In this document: piece after piece, positions 6,336 to 10,363 of the stretch
Numbering within the stretch: the first letter of the stretch is position 1
How the letters are laid out: every line of letters begins with the position of its first letter
DNA from: Pyrinomonadaceae bacterium
GTDB lineage: Bacteria; Acidobacteriota; Blastocatellia; Pyrinomonadales; Pyrinomonadaceae
Reading direction: 5' to 3'
NCBI GenBank assembly: GCA_014379075.1
Contig: JACMMN010000165.1
Span: 1 to 10,363 of the forward strand
DNA length: 10,363 bases
The notes under the pieces: model-generated
Told to the model about the DNA's origin: nothing
The model's input: only the letters and a program-made list of their open reading frames with translations
Databases searched by the model: none
Position numbers and translations under genes: made by a program

Positions 6336-7814
6336 ATGACGACCTATCGCAGCTATATCAATGGTTCATGGCTCGATTCCGTTTCGGCGAAAACGGCTCC
6401 GAATATCAATCCGGCGAATATTAACGACTTTATCGGCACCGCACAGCTCGCGACCCGCGAAGAAGCCCGGCGTGCGGTCGAGTCGGCTTATAATGCATTC
6501 AAATCGTGGAAAAATACGCCGGCTCCGGCACGCGGCCGGATTGTCGCAAAAGCGGCACGGCTGCTGGAAGAAAATAAGGAAGAACTCGCCCAAATTCTTA
6601 CCCGGGAAGAAGGAAAGACGCTGTCCGAATCGCGAGGCGAATTGACGCGGGCAATCAATGTTGCCGAATTTTGCGCCGGCGAATCGCGACGGATGAATGG
6701 CGAAACTATTCCCTCGGAATTGCCTGCGAATTTTGCCTATACGATCAAAGAACCGCACGGCGTAGTTGCGTGCATCACACCGTGGAATTTTCCGATAGCA
6801 ATCCCGGTGTGGAAGATCGCACCGGCATTGGTCGCCGGAAACACGGTAGTTTTCAAGCCGGCCGAATCTACGCCGGGAACTGCTGTGCGGTTGTGCGAGA
6901 TTTTCATCGAAGCCGGTGTTCCGCCCGGGGTTTTAAATTTGGTGCTCGGCAGAGGCAGCGAAGTCGGCGACGAAATTGTAAATCATCGGGCGGTTCGTGC
7001 CGTTTCATTCACCGGCTCGACCGAAACAGGAATAAAGCTTTATCAGCAGGCTGCCAAACGAGGAATTCCCGTTCAATGCGAAATGGGCGGAAAAAATCCG
7101 GTAGTCGTATTGGAAGACTGCGATATGGATCTTGCCGTTGAATCGACTGCTCAGGGTGCATTTGGATCGACCGGACAACGTTGCACGGCAACATCGCGTG
7201 CTATTGTTCTGAATACGATCGCCGATGAATTCGTTCAAAAAATAGTCGAACGGGCCAAGAGTTTCCGGCTAGGCGACGGCGGCGATCCAGAATCTCACAT
7301 CGGCCCGTCTGTCGATGAAAAGCAATTCAATACCGTTCTGAAATACATCGACATCGGTCGCGAAGACGGTGCGACGCTGCTTTGCGGCGGGAAACGCGCG
7401 GAGGGCGAATCACTAGAGAACGGCTATTTTATCGAGCCTACCGTTTTCGATCACGTAACGTCGGATATGCGAATCGCCCAGGAAGAAATTTTCGGGCCGG
7501 TGCTTTCGGTCCTCCGCGTAAAAGATTTCGAAGAAGCAATGATCGTAGCCAACGACAGCGATTACGGCCTCTCTTCATCGGTTTTTACAAATGATGCAAA
7601 CGACATTTTCCGATTCGTCCAGGAGATCGAAACCGGCATGACGCACATCAATTCCCCAACCACCGGCGGCGAAGCCCACATTCCCTTCGGCGGAATAAAA
7701 TCCACCGGCATCGGGGCCCGCGAACAAGGCTCGACCTCACTCGATTTCTACACGGAACTAAAGGTCGTCTACGTCGATTACACAGGAAGAAAGCGTGAGG
7801 GAAATCTATACTAA
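6336..7814 (+). CDS. NAD(P)+-dependent aldehyde dehydrogenase, probably a semialdehyde dehydrogenase
   Basis: Oxidises an aldehyde to a carboxylate with NAD(P)+; cytoplasmic. At 492 residues it is a full-length ALDH-superfamily enzyme with all key positions: TPWNFP (148-153, oxyanion Asn151), the cofactor-binding FKPAEST (173-179), FTGSTETG (225-232), EMGGKNP (249-255, general base Glu249), GQRCTA (280-285, nucleophile Cys283) and EEIFGPV (383-389). The C-terminus, with TTGGEAHIPFGGIKSTG (442-458) and FYTELKVVYVDY (471-482), resembles the alpha-ketoglutarate semialdehyde and succinate semialdehyde dehydrogenase branch; which of these it is cannot be decided. The ATG at 6336 fits the family N-terminus, but no Shine-Dalgarno is evident. 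It ends 22 bp before a class III aminotransferase, suggesting that it oxidises the semialdehyde the aminotransferase produces. Confidence 0.9.
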   Translation: MTTYRSYINGSWLDSVSAKTAPNINPANINDFIGTAQLATREEARRAVESAYNAFKSWKNTPAPARGRIVAKAARLLEENKEELAQILTREEGKTLSESRGELTRAINVAEFCAGESRRMNGETIPSELPANFAYTIKEPHGVVACITPWNFPIAIPVWKIAPALVAGNTVVFKPAESTPGTAVRLCEIFIEAGVPPGVLNLVLGRGSEVGDEIVNHRAVRAVSFTGSTETGIKLYQQAAKRGIPVQCEMGGKNPVVVLEDCDMDLAVESTAQGAFGSTGQRCTATSRAIVLNTIADEFVQKIVERAKSFRLGDGGDPESHIGPSVDEKQFNTVLKYIDIGREDGATLLCGGKRAEGESLENGYFIEPTVFDHVTSDMRIAQEEIFGPVLSVLRVKDFEEAMIVANDSDYGLSSSVFTNDANDIFRFVQEIETGMTHINSPTTGGEAHIPFGGIKSTGIGAREQGSTSLDFYTELKVVYVDYTGRKREGNLY

Positions 7815-7836
7815 ATTAAATGCACACCCCTATATT

Positions 7837-9141
7837 ATGAATACTCAAGAACAAAAAAGCACAGTTTCCGAAGCCGTGCGAAAGCACAAAGAATTTCTTT
7901 TTCCGGCCGTCGCCACCTATTATCAAGAGCCTGTCGCGCTTGTTAAGGGCGAAGGCGAGTATGTTTGGGACGATCAAGGCAATCGTTACCTCGACTGTTT
8001 CGGTGGCGTGCTGACGGTCAGCGTTGGCCATGCTAATCCGAATGTCAATGCCGCGATCATCGAGCAGACGAATAAGATCCAGCATACTTCCGCGCTGTAT
8101 GTAAACGAAAATCAATCGAATCTTGCGGAAAAACTCGCGGAGATCACGCCGGGCGATCTGAAGAAATCTTTCTTTTCCAGCAGCGGCACCGAAGCGGATG
8201 ATACGGCTGTAATGGCCGCGAAGCTCGCGACCGGGCGGCAGGAAATTGTCGTTTTGCGGCACAGTTATTCGGGGCGTTCGGCGACGGCTTTGTCGGCGGT
8301 CGGGCATTCGAATTGGCGGCCGATGCCGGCACAGGTTGCGGGCATTGTCCACGCGATGGCTCCGTATTGTTACCGCTGCCCGTTCAAGATGACGCCTGAT
8401 AACTGTGGGGCTGCTTGTGCAAACGACGTTCGAGATGTAATTGAGACAACCACTACCGGCGAGATCGCGGCATTCATGGCCGAACCGATCCTCGGCGTCG
8501 GCGGATTTATCGTGCCGCCCGCCGGTTATTTTGAGCGTGTCGAAGAAATCGTGCGAAAACACGGCGGCCTAATGATCGCCGACGAAGTGCAAACCGGCTG
8601 GGGCCGGACCGGCGACAAATGGTTCGGCATCGAGCATTGGAATGTTAAACCGGACATCATCACTTCGGCAAAAGGAATGGCCAACGGCGTGCCCATCGGC
8701 TGGACCATCGCCACCGCCGAAGTCGCCGATAAATTCCCGGGCCTGACCTTCGCCACATTCGGCGGAAATCCCGTCTCGACCGCCGCCGCTCTCGCCGTTA
8801 TCAAAATTATCGAAGACGAAGACCTTCGTACAAACGCCCGCGTTGTCGGCGATTATCTGCGCTCCAAGCTCGAAGAGCTAAAAGACAAGCATCCGATCAT
8901 CGGCGACGTCCGAGGCATGGGTTTAATGCAGGGAATCGAGTTCGTCAAAGACCGCCAAACAAAAGAACCCGCACCGGAAGCGGTACTGAAAGTTTTCGAA
9001 GAAACCAAACGCCAGGGCGTCCTCATCGGCAAAGGCGGCCTCTACGGCAACGTCATCCGAACCGGAATGATGCTCAATTCGACGAAGGATAATGTGGATG
9101 AGTTGATCCGAGCTATGGATGCGGGTTTGGCACTTTGTTAG
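7837..9141 (+). CDS. Class III PLP-dependent aminotransferase (omega-amino acid / alanine-glyoxylate 2-like)
   Basis: Transfers an amino group from an amino acid, probably one with a terminal amine such as beta-alanine or GABA, to a keto acid; cytoplasmic, PLP-dependent. The 434 residues are a full-length fold-type I enzyme: entry region GEYVWDDQGNRYLDCFGG (40-57), phosphate-binding SSGTEADD (115-122), ADEVQTGWGRTG (248-259, Asp249 contacting the pyridine nitrogen), SAKGMANG (277-284, Schiff-base Lys279), TFGGNP (307-312) and GLMQGIEF (362-369). A cysteine cluster lies at C178, C181, C190 and C194. I chose the ATG at 7837 because MNTQEQKST leads naturally into the family N-terminus; a GTG at 7795 would overlap the preceding gene and add an unrelated 14 residues. 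It is 22 bp downstream of the aldehyde dehydrogenase gene, so one operon is likely. The exact substrate pair is unknown. Confidence 0.9.
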   Translation: MNTQEQKSTVSEAVRKHKEFLFPAVATYYQEPVALVKGEGEYVWDDQGNRYLDCFGGVLTVSVGHANPNVNAAIIEQTNKIQHTSALYVNENQSNLAEKLAEITPGDLKKSFFSSSGTEADDTAVMAAKLATGRQEIVVLRHSYSGRSATALSAVGHSNWRPMPAQVAGIVHAMAPYCYRCPFKMTPDNCGAACANDVRDVIETTTTGEIAAFMAEPILGVGGFIVPPAGYFERVEEIVRKHGGLMIADEVQTGWGRTGDKWFGIEHWNVKPDIITSAKGMANGVPIGWTIATAEVADKFPGLTFATFGGNPVSTAAALAVIKIIEDEDLRTNARVVGDYLRSKLEELKDKHPIIGDVRGMGLMQGIEFVKDRQTKEPAPEAVLKVFEETKRQGVLIGKGGLYGNVIRTGMMLNSTKDNVDELIRAMDAGLALC

Positions 9142-9146
9142 GAAGA

Positions 9147-9178
9147 GAATTCACCACAGAGACACAGAGAGCACAGAG
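9147..9178 (+). repeat. CACAGAG-rich repeat, arm 1 (left end of island)
   Basis: A 32-bp arm starting with GAATTCACCACAGAG and made of near-tandem CACAGAG units. Arm 2 at 9706-9737 is its reverse complement at 29 of 32 positions, including the terminal GAATTC. It begins 5 bp after the aminotransferase stop codon, and its inner edge runs into GAGGGG, which sits 7 bases before the next ATG. Confidence 0.85.
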
Positions 9179-9188
9179 GGGAAAGACA

Positions 9189-9686
9189 ATGAGAAACAGA
9201 ATTATTTTACTAACTTGTGTTGTAATGATTGTTGTCCTGTCTGTTTCTACAAGCTCTCAAACCAAGGCACAAAAAGTTGAAATTAATAAACTAATTGGAA
9301 TTTATTCAGCCAAGACAATTACTGCTCTAAACAAGAATAGGGAACGATTCAAATATAAATCTGAGAACAAAAATGTTTTTTGGGCAGATATTAATGATGA
9401 TGGTGAGTTTGATGCGATTGCGGAGATTTTCTTCTGTGAACGAACAAGTTGTCATCCAACAACAAATTCTTCTGAGGTTGTTGTTTTTCTAAACAAAAAA
9501 GGAAAATTCACTCTTGGTGGATCAAAAGGCTTCTCCCTTTTCGGAAAAATTCACTCAGTTGAAAATGGAAAGATCAAAGTTGACGTCTATGACTTGGACG
9601 AAAATGATCCTCAGTGCTGTCCAGAACTAAAACGACATGAAACATATTCATTTAAAAGCAATAGGCTGCTTAAAGTTAAGAACTAA
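9189..9686 (+). CDS. Secreted hypothetical protein with an Asp-rich DINDDGEFD motif
   Basis: A 165-residue protein of unknown function. It has an N-terminal signal peptide (MRNR, hydrophobic 5-20, then TSSQTKAQ), so it is probably exported; no lipobox is seen. Residues 67-75 (DINDDGEFD) resemble the Asp-rich calcium-binding-type loop common in extracellular proteins, followed by hydrophobic AIAEIFF. Cysteines lie at 83, 88, 143 and 144; the layout of an Asp/Gly loop followed later by a DPxCCP segment (140-145) recalls small secreted or lipoprotein families of the LppP/LprE sort, a weak resemblance from memory. I chose the ATG at 9189 because GAGGGG (9176-9181) precedes it by 7 bases; an upstream TTG at 9135 would translate the repeat and is rejected. 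One line of this gene that I counted is 30% GC and another 35%, against 55% in a sampled line of the aldehyde dehydrogenase, suggesting foreign origin. Confidence 0.75.
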   Translation: MRNRIILLTCVVMIVVLSVSTSSQTKAQKVEINKLIGIYSAKTITALNKNRERFKYKSENKNVFWADINDDGEFDAIAEIFFCERTSCHPTTNSSEVVVFLNKKGKFTLGGSKGFSLFGKIHSVENGKIKVDVYDLDENDPQCCPELKRHETYSFKSNRLLKVKN

Positions 9687-9705
9687 TTTCTTTTTCTTTT
9701 ATCTT

Positions 9706-9737
9706 CTCCGTGGTCTCTGTGACTCTGTGGTGAATTC
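9706..9737 (-). repeat. CACAGAG-rich repeat, arm 2 (inverted relative to arm 1)
   Basis: A 32-bp copy ending in GAATTC, inverted relative to arm 1 (29 of 32 matches) and in the same orientation as arm 3 (30 of 32 plus a 1-base insertion in arm 3). It separates the secreted protein gene from the GxxExxY gene. Its right edge contains GGTGA (9729-9733), 9 bases before the GxxExxY start, so it probably acts as a ribosome-binding site. Confidence 0.85.
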
Positions 9738-9742
9738 TTCTT

Positions 9743-10114
9743 ATGGAATTGAATGACTTAACTGAAAAGATCATTGGTTGTGCAATAAAAGTTCACAGGG
9801 TTCTCGGTCCGGGTCTGCTGGAAAGCGCTTATGAAGTTTGTCTTGCCTATGAATTGCAAAAGGCAGGTTTGAAGGTGGAAAGGCAAGTTGCTTTACCTGT
9901 TTTTTATGAAGGGATAAGGCTGGATGCAGGCTACCAACTGGATATCGTTGTTGAAGGTGCAGTTATCCTTGAGTTGAAAGCCGTTGAAAGGATTTTACCG
10001 ATCCACGAAGCTCAGCTTTTAACTTATCTGAAATTGATGAACAAGAAAGTAGGGCTATTGATAAATTTCAATGTCACTTTGTTGAGAGATGGAATTAGAA
10101 GAAGAATGAATTGA
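9743..10114 (+). CDS. GxxExxY protein (PD-(D/E)XK nuclease-like family)
   Basis: A 123-residue protein matching the GxxExxY family in full length. The name-giving motif is G24-LL-E27-SA-Y30 in VLGPGLLESAYEVCL. The centre has D67 (YQLDIVV), then E77-L-K79 (VILELKAVE) and Q91 in IHEAQLLTYL, an arrangement expected of the PD-(D/E)XK nuclease fold, so a nuclease-like core is plausible. I know of no settled biological role. The family is known for occurring in several copies per genome in Planctomycetes, Acidobacteria and others, which fits a mobile or selfish gene. The ATG at 9743 lies 9 bases after GGTGA in arm 2. It is flanked by arms 2 and 3 in direct orientation. A sampled line is 45% GC, lower than the metabolic genes but higher than the neighbouring cargo gene. 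No partner toxin, methylase or transposase is adjacent. Confidence 0.93.
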   Translation: MELNDLTEKIIGCAIKVHRVLGPGLLESAYEVCLAYELQKAGLKVERQVALPVFYEGIRLDAGYQLDIVVEGAVILELKAVERILPIHEAQLLTYLKLMNKKVGLLINFNVTLLRDGIRRRMN

Positions 10115-10118
10115 TTGT

Positions 10119-10151
10119 CTCCGTGCTCTCTGTGCCTCTGTGGTGAAATTC
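10119..10151 (-). repeat. CACAGAG-rich repeat, arm 3 (right end of island)
   Basis: A 33-bp copy starting 4 bp after the GxxExxY stop codon and ending GGTGAAATTC. It matches arm 2 at 30 of 32 positions and arm 1 (reverse complemented) equally well, apart from one extra A in the GAATTC end. The next gene starts 28 bp later, too far to use its GGTGA as a ribosome-binding site. Confidence 0.85.
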
Positions 10152-10179
10152 CCAAGATTGCTGCATCTTTCAAATCCGT

Positions 10180-10363
10180 ATGGATCAAGTAACCATTAGA
10201 CAGGCGACACTTGCTGATCTTGCCACGCTGCTCTCGTTTGAGCAGGCGTTGATCGATTTCGAACGTCCGCTTGATGCGACGATTAAGGCCGGAAACATTA
10301 GCTATTACGATTTAGAAAACATGATCTCAGCCGCAAGCGTTAAGATTGTCGTAGCTGAATCGG
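10180..10363 (+). CDS. GNAT family N-acetyltransferase, N-terminal fragment (3' end off window)
   Basis: The first 61 codons of a gene that runs off the right edge. The start, MDQVTIRQATLADLATLLSF, is the usual beginning of a GNAT acetyltransferase fold (IRxATxxDLxxL, beta strand then helix 1), followed by EQALIDFERPLDATI and SYYDLENMI, then a second strand (KIVVAES) where the family's substrate-side sheet begins. Members transfer an acetyl group from acetyl-CoA to an amine. The acetyl-CoA-binding (R/Q)xxGxG/A segment lies beyond the window, so the call rests on the N-terminal pattern. No Shine-Dalgarno is visible before the ATG. It lies just outside the repeat-bounded island and has base composition like the metabolic genes. 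Confidence 0.75.
   Translation, partial: MDQVTIRQATLADLATLLSFEQALIDFERPLDATIKAGNISYYDLENMISAASVKIVVAES

Noticed and set aside
7795..7836. GTG start for the aminotransferase overlapping the aldehyde dehydrogenase
   Set aside because: The added 14 residues do not match the family; ATG 7837 leads directly into the conserved N-terminus.
7816..8562. A minus-strand reading frame of 248 codons opposite the aminotransferase
   Set aside because: Arg/His-rich and without domains; it mirrors the conserved coding strand and ends just beyond the start of the real gene.
9135..9188. Upstream TTG start for the secreted protein, giving an N-terminus MLGREFTTETQRAQRGKT
   Set aside because: It would overlap the aminotransferase end and translate the repeat arm; ATG 9189 has GAGGGG at good spacing and gives a clean signal peptide.
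9147..10151. CRISPR array or insertion sequence
   Set aside because: Only three repeat copies, in mixed orientation, with gene-length spacing, and no transposase or cas gene.

Overview
The window looks like a stretch of chromosome from a moderately GC-rich, free-living heterotrophic bacterium. The genes are mostly central and accessory carbon or nitrogen metabolism, and several lack an obvious Shine-Dalgarno sequence. The phosphoglucose isomerase type, the short in-frame palindrome encoding PPAVAGG, and the CACAGAG-rich repeat around a GxxExxY gene fit what I recall of Acidobacteriota, class Blastocatellia. That placement is inference from pattern memory, not from a search.

Layout, left to right. 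(1) 1-1648, minus: a nearly complete glucose-6-phosphate isomerase of the type usually fused to transaldolase, here starting without the transaldolase half; it runs off the left edge. (2) 1731-2648, plus: an exported tetratricopeptide-repeat protein, divergent from pgi. (3) 2806-3477, plus: an exported peptide methionine sulfoxide reductase A, preceded by a perfect TATAAT and a 9-bp hairpin. (4) 3486-3576: a palindromic element with perfect 11-bp ends between two convergent genes. (5) 6262-3587, minus: an acyl-CoA synthetase-like adenylate-forming enzyme followed after 12 bp by inositol-3-phosphate synthase, probably one operon. The synthetase gene contains a 36-bp palindrome read in frame. 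(6) 6336-9141, plus: an aldehyde dehydrogenase and a class III aminotransferase 22 bp apart, which look like a transaminase/semialdehyde-dehydrogenase pair for an omega-amino acid. (7) 9147-10151: an AT-richer island with a secreted hypothetical protein and a GxxExxY protein, bracketed by three copies of a 32-bp CACAGAG-rich repeat. (8) 10180 to the right edge: the start of a GNAT acetyltransferase.

How they fit together: glucose-6-phosphate is the substrate of both the isomerase and inositol-3-phosphate synthase, so regions 1 and 5 share a metabolite, though they are not co-transcribed. The aldehyde dehydrogenase and aminotransferase form a second unit.

The most unusual part is the 9.15-10.15 kb island. 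The repeat arms lie just upstream of both cargo genes, and their edges seem to supply the ribosome-binding sites (GAGGGG for one gene, GGTGA for the other), while most surrounding genes have none. That makes the island look like portable gene cassettes carrying their own translation signals. I saw no tRNA, rRNA, CRISPR array, transposase or integrase.
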